Part shown: positions 53,768-62,626 of the stretch, in pieces
Numbering within the stretch: position 1 is the stretch's first letter
Layout: every line of letters begins with the position of its first letter
Source: Pedobacter zeae
GTDB taxonomy: Bacteria > Bacteroidota > Bacteroidia > Sphingobacteriales > Sphingobacteriaceae
NCBI RefSeq assembly: GCF_014196715.1
Contig: NZ_JACIEF010000003.1
Location: 215,874-279,873, forward strand
Direction of reading: 5' to 3'
Length of the DNA stretch: 64,000 nt
The notes under the pieces: generated by a model
The model's input: the letters and a program-made list of their open reading frames with translations, nothing else
What the model was told of the DNA's origin: nothing
The model's database searches: none
Made by a program: the position numbers and the translations under genes

Positions 53768-54649
53768 ATGAATTTATTCAACCGATTTAAAAAGAAAAAC
53801 ACGATAATAACAGCGATCGAACCGGTAACCGAAGATAACCAGCTCCAGAATTTCCCCGAAATGCTGATGACCAAGCTTTTATTTTCTGGCAAACCCAAGC
53901 TCAATGCCGATCAGATTTTAGCCGAACTCAAAAAGCACATCAACAATATAGATCATTCATTTTCTGTAAGCAGCCTTATTTTTTCCTTTCCAGATTATCC
54001 TGTTCAGCTGGCCGATGCTACCCTTCCTGCACAGCTCAACATCCTGATCCCGGACAGGGATGAAGCAGGAATCGGCCTTCCCGACACGGCATTTACGCAA
54101 AACTGGCACTGGCCAGAAGCGAACCAAGTGGCTCAAAACTGCCAGTACGAAATACTGATTACTGATTTAATGTCGCGAAGCTTACCCTATAAACAACGGG
54201 TAAACCTGTTTATGGATTTTCTTGCGGCCGTAATCAGGGTTACGCAACCCAGCGCGGTATATACCTTTCATGGCGATAAAATATTAAACCCGGCGTCGAT
54301 TACCGGCCTTTGGGAAACCGATAAGGTGCAGACATTGTATGCCCTTTGCAATGTAAGGTTATTTAATATAAGCAACGATCCGCAAAAGCGTGAATTACTG
54401 ATGGACACCATGGGCATGCATGCGTTGGGTCTCCCCGATTTCCAAATCAGGTTCTCTACTTTTAATGAAAACGAAATAGCCAATTTATTGTGGACTTATG
54501 CCTACCACATTTACGAATATGGCGACATTATTGAAGAAGGAGACACTATGGAAGGATTAGCAGGTTCGAAATGGAAATGTGTAAAAGAGGTTTCGCTGGT
54601 TGCACCCGAGAGAATGGTGATTAATATGATTCCGGATGAACAAGCCTAA
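53768..54649 (+). CDS. DUF4261 domain protein
   Basis: A 293-residue cytoplasmic protein. The ATG at 53768 is used because it gives MNLFNRFKKKN; one at 53753 would add five residues. The long middle (MLMTKLLFSGKPKLNADQILAELKK, VRLFNISNDPQKRELLMDTMGMHALGLPDFQIRFSTF) and the end (EEGDTMEGLAGSKWKCVKEVSLVAPERMVINMIP) match DUF4261. This domain is often associated with polymorphic-toxin immunity genes; no toxin is adjacent. First gene of a four-gene run. Confidence 0.75.
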   Translation: MNLFNRFKKKNTIITAIEPVTEDNQLQNFPEMLMTKLLFSGKPKLNADQILAELKKHINNIDHSFSVSSLIFSFPDYPVQLADATLPAQLNILIPDRDEAGIGLPDTAFTQNWHWPEANQVAQNCQYEILITDLMSRSLPYKQRVNLFMDFLAAVIRVTQPSAVYTFHGDKILNPASITGLWETDKVQTLYALCNVRLFNISNDPQKRELLMDTMGMHALGLPDFQIRFSTFNENEIANLLWTYAYHIYEYGDIIEEGDTMEGLAGSKWKCVKEVSLVAPERMVINMIPDEQA

Positions 54650-54700
54650 AGGATTACCATCCCGCCGTTTTCTATTCCTGATCCTTCTTAACAACTAACA

Positions 54701-55471
54701 ATGCAGCTATCTAAAAAGAAAAAAAAGCAGAACGAAAAAAACTTCGAAAATTTCCCTCCCATTGGGGGGCTCATGGTTTCTAAAATGATTGTAGAAGAAA
54801 ACATAAAACCACGTTTTATGTACCGCGAAAAAAGAATATGTGCTGAAGATAGCGGCTGGAGGATTTTTAGCGGCTACGAACCTGAAGGATATGTAGACGA
54901 TCCGCAGAACATTAAAATCTATAACCCCGCCACTATCCTTAAAATTGATTCCTCAATAGAAAAAATCTTGCTCAAAGGAGTGGGTTCGGCTTATGAACGG
55001 GTAGATGAACAGGTAAGCTGGCAAAAAATTACAGATTTCGAGTTGGAAGATAATTATATGGTTACCCATCAGTTAAGCGATAAATGGAGCATAAACATTA
55101 ACAATCTCTTTGAGCGGATAGAAGAAAAGAATGGCCATTTATTGTACACTACAGGTGATAAGTCCGCCCGGCTATTTATTTGCGGCGAACAGGATCGAAG
55201 CAAAGAAGAAATATACCAGGAAAGGATACAGTTTATTAAAGATCGCGATCAATCGGTAGCCAAAACCTTAGATACCTTCGATTTTTCTGATGACCATGTT
55301 TTAAAAGTAGGTTATATGATTAATGAGCGGGATCACCACAAAACCTACCAAGTAATTTATGGTACTTCGATCATAGATCAGGAACTTCTAATGCTGGCCC
55401 TGTATTTTGATGATAAGAACGATATAGACTGGGCCATTGAAACCTGGAAGAGCATAAAGACATTCAAATAA
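54701..55471 (+). CDS. DUF2185 (Imm33-like) protein
   Basis: A 256-residue protein. The GGLMVSKMIVEENIKPRFMYREKRICAEDSGWRIFSGYEPEGYVDDPQNIKIYNPATILKID block is the DUF2185 signature, followed by a long C-terminal extension without family match. A role as an immunity-type protein is proposed for the domain family but unproven here. It is 51 bp downstream of the DUF4261 gene and 31 bp upstream of the DinB-like gene. Confidence 0.7.
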   Translation: MQLSKKKKKQNEKNFENFPPIGGLMVSKMIVEENIKPRFMYREKRICAEDSGWRIFSGYEPEGYVDDPQNIKIYNPATILKIDSSIEKILLKGVGSAYERVDEQVSWQKITDFELEDNYMVTHQLSDKWSININNLFERIEEKNGHLLYTTGDKSARLFICGEQDRSKEEIYQERIQFIKDRDQSVAKTLDTFDFSDDHVLKVGYMINERDHHKTYQVIYGTSIIDQELLMLALYFDDKNDIDWAIETWKSIKTFK

Positions 55472-55502
55472 GCTTTCTTGGGCACACTAAACTTTATAAA
55501 CC

Positions 55503-55952
55503 ATGCTGAACCAAACCCTAAAAAAATTATTTAACCGCGACCTGCATAAATTAAAAATCGAAATTGAATCGTATCAAAATGAGGCCAATTTATGGATCGT
55601 CGACCAAAGTATAACCAATTCGGCCGGTAACCTATGCCTGCATTTAATCGGGAACTTAAATACCTATATCGGTGCTACACTGGGTGGCAGCGGTTACATC
55701 AGGAACCGTGAGCTCGAGTTTTCTTTAAAAGATGTACCCCGTTATGAACTGATTGAAAAAATAGATCAAACCATAGAGGTAGTTAACCAAACCCTTGATA
55801 AATTAACTGTTGAGGAAATCGCCGCCGAATACCCGTTGCTGGTTCTAGAAGAAAAAACCTCAACCGAATATTTCCTGGTCCACCTGGCTACACACCTGGC
55901 CTATCACCTGGGGCAAATTAATTATCATAGAAGGTTACTGGATGCAGTTTAA
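55503..55952 (+). CDS. DinB-like (DUF1572) four-helix protein
   Basis: A 149-residue protein with a four-helix bundle. The metal-binding pattern of the DinB superfamily is visible: HLIGNLNTYIGATLGG early, and HLATHLAYHLGQINYHRR at the end (residues 126-143). Relatives in DUF1572 and DinB include thiol-dependent transferases, but the reaction is unknown. The gene ends one base before the archaemetzincin-like gene. Confidence 0.8.
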   Translation: MLNQTLKKLFNRDLHKLKIEIESYQNEANLWIVDQSITNSAGNLCLHLIGNLNTYIGATLGGSGYIRNRELEFSLKDVPRYELIEKIDQTIEVVNQTLDKLTVEEIAAEYPLLVLEEKTSTEYFLVHLATHLAYHLGQINYHRRLLDAV

Positions 55953-56834
55953 ATGATGAAACGGGCTGTAAAATCATTTTTATTTTATCTGAGTACAATT
56001 ATCAGCTTGGGGGCGTGTAACAATGGCTCCAGCTACTTTAATGCAATAGCCAAAAACGATGTCACGTTGGAAAAACCACAAAAAGGCGACTGGCTTTTTA
56101 ATCATCAAGAACGAATTCAGAGCCTGACCGCTTATCAGAGCAGTAGCCCACTTACCCCCAATAGACAATTAAATAAGATTTACCTTAAACCAATAGGAGA
56201 ATTTTCAGCATTGGAATGGGAACAAATTAAGCTGACTCGCGAGTATTTAGAAAAATTTTTCCAACTCAATACAATATTACAATCCAGTGTGAACAGCAAT
56301 GTTGTGCCTCTGCAAGCCCGACGTATAAGCCAGCAGCACGAACAACTCTTAGCTACCTATTTACGAGATACTATTGTAGCCATGGGAAGACCAAAAGATG
56401 CTATTACAATACTGGGAATTTCTGAAATGGACTTATATCCCAATGACAAGTGGAATTTTGTGTTCGGAATGGCTTCTTATGGTAAGGGCTTAGCCGTGAA
56501 CTCAATTTACCGATTTCATCAAAAGCCGCTAACCAATAAACAATTTAATTTAAGCCTTGAAAGGCTTTTAAAAACAGCATCTCATGAAATTGGTCACATG
56601 TTTGGATTAATACATTGTATTGAAGCAAATTGCTTAATGAACGGTACCAACAGTTTAGCCGAGACCGACAAAAGTATTGCTAGACTGTGTTCAAAATGTC
56701 AACGAAAACTAAACTCGAATCTGAAATACGATAATAGAAAAAGACTGAAAGAGCTGGCAGCTTTCTTTAGTCAGAATAAACTTACTAAAGAGTTCAAACT
56801 AATAAATGCCGATTTAATTGTTTCAGGATATTAA
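55953..56834 (+). CDS. Archaemetzincin-like zinc protease, lipoprotein
   Basis: A 293-residue protein whose start MMKRAVKSFLFYLSTIISLGACNNG has a lipobox with Cys22. The active site is HEIGHMFGLIHCIEANCLM (211-229) and then CSKC (246-249), which fit the archaemetzincin pattern HExxHxxGxxHCx4CxM...CxxC. Archaemetzincins are zinc proteases; substrate unknown. Cytosolic members exist, but here a lipid-anchor signal puts it on the outside of the inner membrane. It shares a stop-to-start junction with the DinB-like gene. Confidence 0.82.
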   Translation: MMKRAVKSFLFYLSTIISLGACNNGSSYFNAIAKNDVTLEKPQKGDWLFNHQERIQSLTAYQSSSPLTPNRQLNKIYLKPIGEFSALEWEQIKLTREYLEKFFQLNTILQSSVNSNVVPLQARRISQQHEQLLATYLRDTIVAMGRPKDAITILGISEMDLYPNDKWNFVFGMASYGKGLAVNSIYRFHQKPLTNKQFNLSLERLLKTASHEIGHMFGLIHCIEANCLMNGTNSLAETDKSIARLCSKCQRKLNSNLKYDNRKRLKELAAFFSQNKLTKEFKLINADLIVSGY

Positions 56835-56835
56835 C

Positions 56836-56860
56836 AAAAAAGGAGGCTTAAGCCTCCTCC
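56836..56860 (-). terminator. Terminator of the outer-membrane gene
   Basis: GGAGGCTTAAGCCTCC palindrome; on the minus strand it is followed by TTTTTTG, eight bases after the stop codon of the gene at 56869. Confidence 0.7.
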
Positions 56861-56868
56861 AATATCTT

Positions 56869-57759
56869 TTAAAACTGAACACCGATCTGCCAGATATTTT
56901 CAATGTAATTAATCTTCTGAGAAGCATGATCGTACTCATCCCAGCCAGTAGTATGTACATTTGTTAAATTAGTGGCTCCAAATTTTGTGGTATTCTGCAG
57001 GTAAACATTCTTCCAGACATAAAATTTAAGACCAACTTTAGCCGAAACACCATAACCCGAAATACTGAAATGGTTATTCCTTCCCTGGCCAAATAAGCGA
57101 ACATCAGAGCGTGGAACCATCATTCCACCACCCAAACCGGTTTCCAAGGTTAGTGAAGTATTGCCGCCCGGTGCCACCCAGATATCATCATAACGTTCTA
57201 CTTCAATATTTGCATAGTTAAATCCATCGGTATGCTCATAGGTGAGCATGTTTTCCTTCACATTAATAAACTGCCCGGTATAATCGCCGGCCAAATTACC
57301 GGTAGGTGTATCGGTAGGAGAGATATTGGAACCAATATGGCCTGTAATTGCAACGGTTTGTGGGATATCCATTACATATTTCATATGGTCCCAGCCAATA
57401 GAGATACTGTAATTATCTTTTATAAAATAACCTAAACGGATATTATACTGTGGCACGGTAATTAAACCCGGGTTCAGGTAATCCCAGCTTAATTTCGATT
57501 GCCTGTCGTGTGCAACTACATCTTTCAGGGTGAAATCGTAATTAGGCCCCTGAAACCTGATGTCGCTCTTGCCATACCAGGAACTATTGTATCCCCAGTG
57601 AAAATAAAAATCGCCTTTGCGCGAAAAATTCCGTTTATGCTCAGGGTTAAATAAACTTTTCGAGGCTGGCGTTTGGTTAGCCGAAGAGCTTCGAATTTCC
57701 TGTGCCTGCATCCGCTTGCCAAACAGGAGTGCTAAAAATAGAAGGGTAAATCGTTTCAC
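56869..57759 (-). CDS. Outer-membrane beta-barrel-like protein
   Basis: A 296-residue protein with a signal peptide (MKRFTLLFLALLFGKRMQAQ). The mature chain has alternating strands (GDFYFHWGYNSSWYGKSDIRF, IRLGYFIKDNYSISIGWDHMKYVM, VSAKVGLKFYVWKNVYLQNTTKF) and a final aromatic residue Phe, consistent with an outer-membrane barrel. I do not know its family name. The next gene upstream, 57846-58553, is another barrel-type protein. Confidence 0.65.
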   Translation of the reverse strand: MKRFTLLFLALLFGKRMQAQEIRSSSANQTPASKSLFNPEHKRNFSRKGDFYFHWGYNSSWYGKSDIRFQGPNYDFTLKDVVAHDRQSKLSWDYLNPGLITVPQYNIRLGYFIKDNYSISIGWDHMKYVMDIPQTVAITGHIGSNISPTDTPTGNLAGDYTGQFINVKENMLTYEHTDGFNYANIEVERYDDIWVAPGGNTSLTLETGLGGGMMVPRSDVRLFGQGRNNHFSISGYGVSAKVGLKFYVWKNVYLQNTTKFGATNLTNVHTTGWDEYDHASQKINYIENIWQIGVQF

Positions 57760-57845
57760 GCGGCAAATTGAGCAAAAAGCAAGATCAATTACAATAGCTT
57801 TAACATTTTGTAAGAGTTGGAGTACAAAAAAATGACTTTAAATCA

Positions 57846-58553
57846 TTAAAACCGGGTGTAAACAGCCAGCTGAATAATATTGTTAATGGTATTATTGTTC
57901 AGCCCGTGAGAAGCCTGATTCATATAACCGGCTTCCAGGTCAATTTTTTTCGAAAAACGGTATCCCACAGCAAGATAGGCCCTGTTCTGATCGAACACAC
58001 TGTTATTGATTTGGTTCCTGTTCTGCAGGTTTAAGAAAATTTCGTTTTGCAAGGCTACAAAAGCACCTTTTTTAAAAACAGGTTGTGTTTTTTGTAAAGG
58101 CTGTATCAACCTTACGAAATAACGGAACCTTTGCGAAAATACATCTTCTCCGGTTCTGCCGATAAAGCGCTGCTCAAGCCTAAGCCTATGACTGGCAAAT
58201 ACCGAACCGATTTTATGGTTGTAAATATATTGTTCAAAAATACGGTGCTCGTGAAGGGTAAGATCGGTACTTCCTGCCACTTCGGTGGTTGTGGTCTGCC
58301 ACAGGTAACCCAACGCAAGATTGCTTTTGTTATTGATAAAATATTGCACTGCGGGCCGTACCAGTGTATTGCGCACATAGCCCCAGTTATCTGCCGAACG
58401 GATCTGCAGATCGAACTGTAATCCCCACTTCTCATTAAACCTGGTATTGTTCAAAAACATAAACCAACCCGAATTTTGGTATTGGGTCTGCGCATATAGC
58501 CTTCCTGATGCCAGGACGAATACCATCGAGGCAAGTAATAATATTTTTCTCAT
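57846..58553 (-). CDS. DUF2490 outer-membrane protein
   Basis: A 235-residue protein with a signal peptide (cut near RLYAQ, residue 22). The sequence NSGWFMFLNNTRFNEKWGLQFDLQIRSADNWGYVRNTLVRPAVQYFINNKSNLALGYLWQ and the end IDLEAGYMNQASHGLNNNTINNIIQLAVYTRF match DUF2490, a beta-barrel-like family. It is 86 bp upstream of the previous gene, on the same strand. Function unknown. Confidence 0.8.
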   Translation of the reverse strand: MRKILLLASMVFVLASGRLYAQTQYQNSGWFMFLNNTRFNEKWGLQFDLQIRSADNWGYVRNTLVRPAVQYFINNKSNLALGYLWQTTTTEVAGSTDLTLHEHRIFEQYIYNHKIGSVFASHRLRLEQRFIGRTGEDVFSQRFRYFVRLIQPLQKTQPVFKKGAFVALQNEIFLNLQNRNQINNSVFDQNRAYLAVGYRFSKKIDLEAGYMNQASHGLNNNTINNIIQLAVYTRF

Positions 58554-58918
58554 AAAAAGATAAACCGGTTTTATCTGTGTGCTGCTAAAATAAAAGAAAT
58601 ATGTTAAAGTAGGAAGTCAGAAGTCTTGAGTCCAAAGTCTAATCTATAATGTCTATGCCCAACTTTGTATTCTCTGCTCCTTTGTGGTTAAATAAAAGCC
58701 GGAATCTCAATTTACAACAACAGATTTCCTGACTGCGTTGCACTCCGCCCGAAATGACGGTTGCGCAGAATCAACAAACTTAAAAATCTTCAATATTTAA
58801 AATTCATTTAAGGTTAAACAATTAAAAATATATCTTCGTTAAAGATTTGGACATTAAGGCATTCAATTAGCTTAAATTGTGCTTATTTTAACATTACAAA
58901 ACGTAAAAAAGAACAAAA
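58554..58918. other. Intergenic region before fabV
   Basis: No gene. At 58722-58765 it has an ATTTCCTGACTGCG...GCCCGAAATGACGG element of the short intergenic repeat type. The last 100 bp are A/T rich, as expected for the fabV promoter and leader. Confidence 0.4.
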
Positions 58919-60112
58919 ATGATTATCGAACCTAGAATGAGGGGCTTTATCTGTTTAACAGCACATCCCGATGGTTGCGCTCAAAACGTAAAGAATCAAA
59001 TTGAATATGTAAAATCAAAAGGAGCTATCAATGGTCCGAAAAAAGTATTGGTAATTGGCGCATCCACCGGTTTCGGCCTCGCATCGAGAATTTCCGCTGC
59101 TTATGGTTCTGGCGCTGCTACTATTGGCGTATTTTTCGAAAAAGCCCCTTCACCAGGCAAAACAGCTTCACCGGGCTGGTACAACAGTGCTGCTTTTGAA
59201 AAAGAAGCACATGCAGCAGGCTTATATGCAAAAAGCATTAACGGTGATGCCTTCTCCAAAGAAATCAAAGCAAAAACGATCGAACTGATTAAAGCTGATT
59301 TAGGTCAGGTAGATTTAGTCATTTATAGTTTAGCTTCGCCGGTAAGGAAACACCCGGATACAGAGGTATTACACCGCTCTACCCTAAAGCCTATCGGCCA
59401 CACTTATACCAATAAAACGGTCGATTTTCACACCGGTACCGTAAGCGAGGTTTCTATCGAGCCAGCTACCGAAGAAGATATTGAGAATACGGTTGCGGTA
59501 ATGGGCGGCGAAGACTGGGCCATGTGGATCGACGCTTTAAAAGCAGAGAACCTTTTGGCAGAAGGTGCTACAACGGTAGCTTATTCTTACATTGGTCCTG
59601 CCTTAACCGAGCCGGTATACCGTAAAGGAACGATAGGAAGAGCAAAAGACGATTTAGAGGCTACTGCCTTTACCATTGGCGACAAGCTGAAAGATATTAA
59701 CGGTAAAGCCTACGTATCGGTAAACAAAGCATTGGTTACACAGGCCAGCTCAGCTATCCCGGTTATTCCTTTATATATCTCATTATTGTACAAAGTGATG
59801 AAAGCCGAAGGTATCCACGAAGGTACCATCGAGCAGATCCAAAGGTTATATGCCGAGCGGTTGTTTACCGGTAACCCGGTTCCTGTTGACGAAAAAGGCA
59901 GAATCAGGATCGATGATTGGGAAATGCGCGATGATGTACAGGCTAAAGTGGCCGAACTTTGGGAACAGGCAACTACCGAAACTTTACCAGCTATTGGCGA
60001 CCTGGCTGGTTACCGGTCTGATTTCTTGAGCCTGTTCGGTTTCGAAATTGATAAAGTAGATTATCAGAAAGAAGCCAATGAAGTTGTTGAAATTGAAGGC
60101 CTGGTTGAATAA
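58919..60112 (+). CDS. fabV: Enoyl-ACP/trans-2-enoyl-CoA reductase FabV
   Basis: A 397-residue reductase of the FabV/TER type, which saturates the enoyl intermediate in fatty-acid elongation using NADH. It shows the N-terminal MRGFICLTAHPDGCAQNV, the GASTGFGLASRI NAD-binding loop (47-58), the catalytic Tyr234 and Lys243 in VYRKGTIGRAK (Tyr-x8-Lys), and the C-terminal GEYRSDFLSLFGFEID-like region. FabV is insensitive to triclosan in many species, unlike FabI. Monocistronic, with a terminator. Confidence 0.92.
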   Translation: MIIEPRMRGFICLTAHPDGCAQNVKNQIEYVKSKGAINGPKKVLVIGASTGFGLASRISAAYGSGAATIGVFFEKAPSPGKTASPGWYNSAAFEKEAHAAGLYAKSINGDAFSKEIKAKTIELIKADLGQVDLVIYSLASPVRKHPDTEVLHRSTLKPIGHTYTNKTVDFHTGTVSEVSIEPATEEDIENTVAVMGGEDWAMWIDALKAENLLAEGATTVAYSYIGPALTEPVYRKGTIGRAKDDLEATAFTIGDKLKDINGKAYVSVNKALVTQASSAIPVIPLYISLLYKVMKAEGIHEGTIEQIQRLYAERLFTGNPVPVDEKGRIRIDDWEMRDDVQAKVAELWEQATTETLPAIGDLAGYRSDFLSLFGFEIDKVDYQKEANEVVEIEGLVE

Positions 60113-60169
60113 ACCACTGGCCTGTCGCCCTGAACCTGTTTCAGGGTCTCTATTATAAAAATACTCAAC

Positions 60170-60201
60170 AAACGGCTGGCTTTTTTAGCCGGCCGTTTTT
60201 A
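60170..60201 (+). terminator. Terminator of fabV
   Basis: AACGGCTGGCT...AGCCGGCCGTT stem with a TTTTT tail, about 58 bp after the stop; it overlaps nothing and is just upstream of the next ATG at 60210. Confidence 0.8.
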
Positions 60202-60209
60202 TAAAAAAT

Positions 60210-60745
60210 ATGATGCATTTCGATTTACAGCCCACATTAGAAGACGATCTGATTAAAATTGTCCCATTAAAAGAAACAGATTTTGAAGCCCTGTTTGCTG
60301 TAGCATCCGATCCCCTACTCTGGGAACAGCACCCCAATAAAGACCGTTACCAAAGGGATGTTTTCCAGAATTTCTTTAAAGGCGCTATCGAATCGCACGG
60401 CGCTTTTATCGTTTATGAAAAAGAGACCGGCGAAATTGTTGGGAGCTCGAGGTATTATGATCTAAATGCAGCAAACCATTCAATTGCCATAGGTTATACC
60501 TTTGTTGGTCGTAAGTTTTGGGGCAAAGGCCACAACCGTTCTTTAAAAACATTGATGCTCGATTATGCGTTCCGTTTTGTAGATAAAGTAATCCTGCACA
60601 TTGGCTCAACCAACTTCAGGTCGCAAAAGGCAACAGAGAAACTGGGTGCTTTAAAAACAGGCGATTTGAAGTAGCTTACTATGGCGAACCTGCAAAACCC
60701 AATTTTATTTATCAGATTGATAAAATAAAATGGACAAACAGGTAA
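60210..60745 (+). pseudogene. GNAT acetyltransferase, frameshifted at the 3' end
   Basis: The intact frame gives 154 residues of a GNAT protein (LVPLKETDFEALFAVASDPLLWEQHPNKDRY-type start, GYTFVGRKFWGKGHNRSLKTLMLDYAF acetyl-CoA site) and ends at KTGDLK. Continuing in the +1 frame from about 60664, FEVAYYGEPAKPNFIYQIDKIKW and a stop at 60745 complete the usual C-terminus. One T lost from a short T-run (GATTTTGAA expected, GATTTGAA present) explains it. It may be a sequencing or assembly error or a recent mutation. The acetyl-CoA fold is otherwise intact. Confidence 0.75.
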
Positions 60746-60884
60746 GTTTAGGCTATTTTTAAGCAATAACACATCCTTTATAAGCTGCTTCTCCCGATTA
60801 AAATCGTGTTTATGATTCTGTATTGTTATCTTTGTTTAATTCTCCATTCCACTCACCCTTCTAAAACAAAACAGTAAGTAAAAT

Positions 60885-61337
60885 ATGGCTAAATCCCAGG
60901 CATCATACAGTAAAAAAGAAAACGAAAAAAAACGGTTAAAGAAACAAAAAGATAAACAAGAGAAAAAAGAAGAACGCCAGGCGAACGCCAAAAAAGGTTT
61001 AACGCTGGAAGATATGATGGCTTATGTAGACGAAAACGGAAACATCTCTTCTACCCCACCTGATCCGAATAAGAAAATTGTAATCAATACAGAAGATATT
61101 CAAATTGGCATTTCGAGACAAGAAGACATCATCGACGAAAACCCTGTTAAAAAAGGAACCGTTACTTTCTTTAATGACAGCAAAGGTTACGGTTTCATTA
61201 AAAACACCGAAACACAGGATAGTATCTTCGTTCACGTAAATGGCTTGACAACACCGATTAAAGAAGGCGATAAAGTGACCTTCGAGGTAGAAATGGGCCA
61301 AAAAGGGCCAACTGCCGTTAAGGTTTCAAAAGTTTAA
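60885..61337 (+). CDS. Cold-shock-domain protein with basic N-terminus
   Basis: A 150-residue RNA/DNA-binding protein. The C-terminal cold-shock domain (about 86-150) has RNP1 KGYGFIKN and RNP2 SIFVHV. The first 40 residues are Lys/Glu-rich (KKENEKKRLKKQKDKQEKKEERQ) and the linker is acidic. This extended type is typical of Bacteroidota. It likely binds single-stranded RNA; specific targets are unknown. The 5' region has a run of CCATTCC repeats without a clear promoter. Confidence 0.88.
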   Translation: MAKSQASYSKKENEKKRLKKQKDKQEKKEERQANAKKGLTLEDMMAYVDENGNISSTPPDPNKKIVINTEDIQIGISRQEDIIDENPVKKGTVTFFNDSKGYGFIKNTETQDSIFVHVNGLTTPIKEGDKVTFEVEMGQKGPTAVKVSKV

Positions 61338-61841
61338 CGGCTAAATACTGCGCCGGCAGCCTATCCAGGCTTGCCATAAAAATAAAATTCAACAGCAAAC
61401 ATGCTGTTGCGCTTGGTTTTATAATCCTGATAATTCCGTCTATTTAAGCATAAAACCTTGCGCACATTTTTTCTAGATCGGGAAAACACACCAGCATTTT
61501 ATATGCTTCCTTAGCTGCCTGCTCTTTCTGTTGAGGTATAAGCCATGCGATTTTAATAAATTGTGCCTCATCAATGTTCAGGTTATTAAAAAATATTTTA
61601 AGGCTGAATTTAGTATTTACGGCTTAAAGAATTACTTTTCCGGCTTCTTTTTCCAAAACACATCCAGCTGAAAATAAGACAAATAGACGCAAAACAAACC
61701 TAAACAACATTAAATAACAGCCCTGCTGTAGCTATTTGCCCGCTGTAACCGTTATCAGTGAAAACAAAAAAATATTTAATCTCGGTGTGGAATTTGCATA
61801 GCATTTACATCTTTACAGTACACACAAAGAAAATTTGAATT
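61338..61841. other. Intergenic region with a coding-like remnant
   Basis: On the minus strand 61444-61623 is a 59-codon stop-free run (LNIDEAQFIKIAWLIPQQK, EAYKMLVCFPDLEKMCARFYA) with no ATG at its start and a methionine only at codon 43. It looks like real but truncated coding DNA from an unnamed gene. The rest is A/T rich and leads into the SIMPL gene. Confidence 0.3.
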
Positions 61842-62528
61842 ATGAAAAAGTTAATAGCACTTGCATTAGTTGCATTTTTAGGATTATCGACAGCGATGGC
61901 TCAACAAGTAGATTTACGCAGAAAAATTAATGTTAGCGGTACCTCCGAAACTGAAGTAACACCCGATATCATTTACATCGGTATTTCGCTTAAAGAGTAC
62001 TTAAACGGTAAGAAAAAAGTAGAGATTACTGAGTTAGAAAAACAGCTTTATGCTGCAGTTCAAAAAGCTGGTATTGCCAAAGAAAATTTAACCATCAGCA
62101 ATTTAAGCAGCTGGAACTACGCAACAGAGAAAAAGAAAAATCCTGATTTTTTAGCCAGCAAACAATACCGCTTAAAAGTTAGTGATTTAAACAAATTCAA
62201 TTCGATCATTGAAGCAATTGATGCTAAAGGAATTGCTAATACCAACATCGAAAGCTATGATTACAGTAAAATTGAAAGCCTGAAAAAAGAACTGAAAATT
62301 AAAGCCCTGTTGGCGGCTAAAGAAAAGGCTGCTTACCTGGTAGAAGCTTTGGGCGATAAATTAGGCAGTGTTATTGAAATACAGGATGGTGGCGACAATA
62401 TTATACAGCCTGTTTACAGAAATTATGCGATGAAAGCTGAAATGGCTGATGCCGCCGGAGCCCCGGAAATTGATTTCAAAAAAATTAAGCTGAATTTTAC
62501 AGTAAATGCCATTTTCGAGATTAAATAA
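61842..62528 (+). CDS. SIMPL (DUF541) domain protein, exported
   Basis: A 228-residue protein with a signal peptide (MKKLIALALVAFLGLSTAMAQ). The rest fits the SIMPL/DUF541 fold: KINVSGTSETEVTPDIIYIGISLKEYLNGKKKVEITELEKQLYAAVQKAGI and KALLAAKEKAAYLVEALGDKLGSVIEIQDGG. Bacterial members act in the periplasm with unclear function, sometimes linked with oxidative stress. A clear terminator follows. Confidence 0.87.
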   Translation: MKKLIALALVAFLGLSTAMAQQVDLRRKINVSGTSETEVTPDIIYIGISLKEYLNGKKKVEITELEKQLYAAVQKAGIAKENLTISNLSSWNYATEKKKNPDFLASKQYRLKVSDLNKFNSIIEAIDAKGIANTNIESYDYSKIESLKKELKIKALLAAKEKAAYLVEALGDKLGSVIEIQDGGDNIIQPVYRNYAMKAEMADAAGAPEIDFKKIKLNFTVNAIFEIK

Positions 62529-62556
62529 AAATTTTAACACTTAAATAAAAGCTTTT

Positions 62557-62590
62557 TAAAAACCTACCAGAACATTTTGGTAGGTTTTTT
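62557..62590 (+). terminator. Terminator of the SIMPL gene
   Basis: AAAACCTACCA pairs with TGGTAGGTTTT and a T run follows, 29 bp after the stop codon. Confidence 0.85.
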
Positions 62591-62626
62591 GTTAGAAAGA
62601 GGTCGTAACACTAAAAAATTAATATT

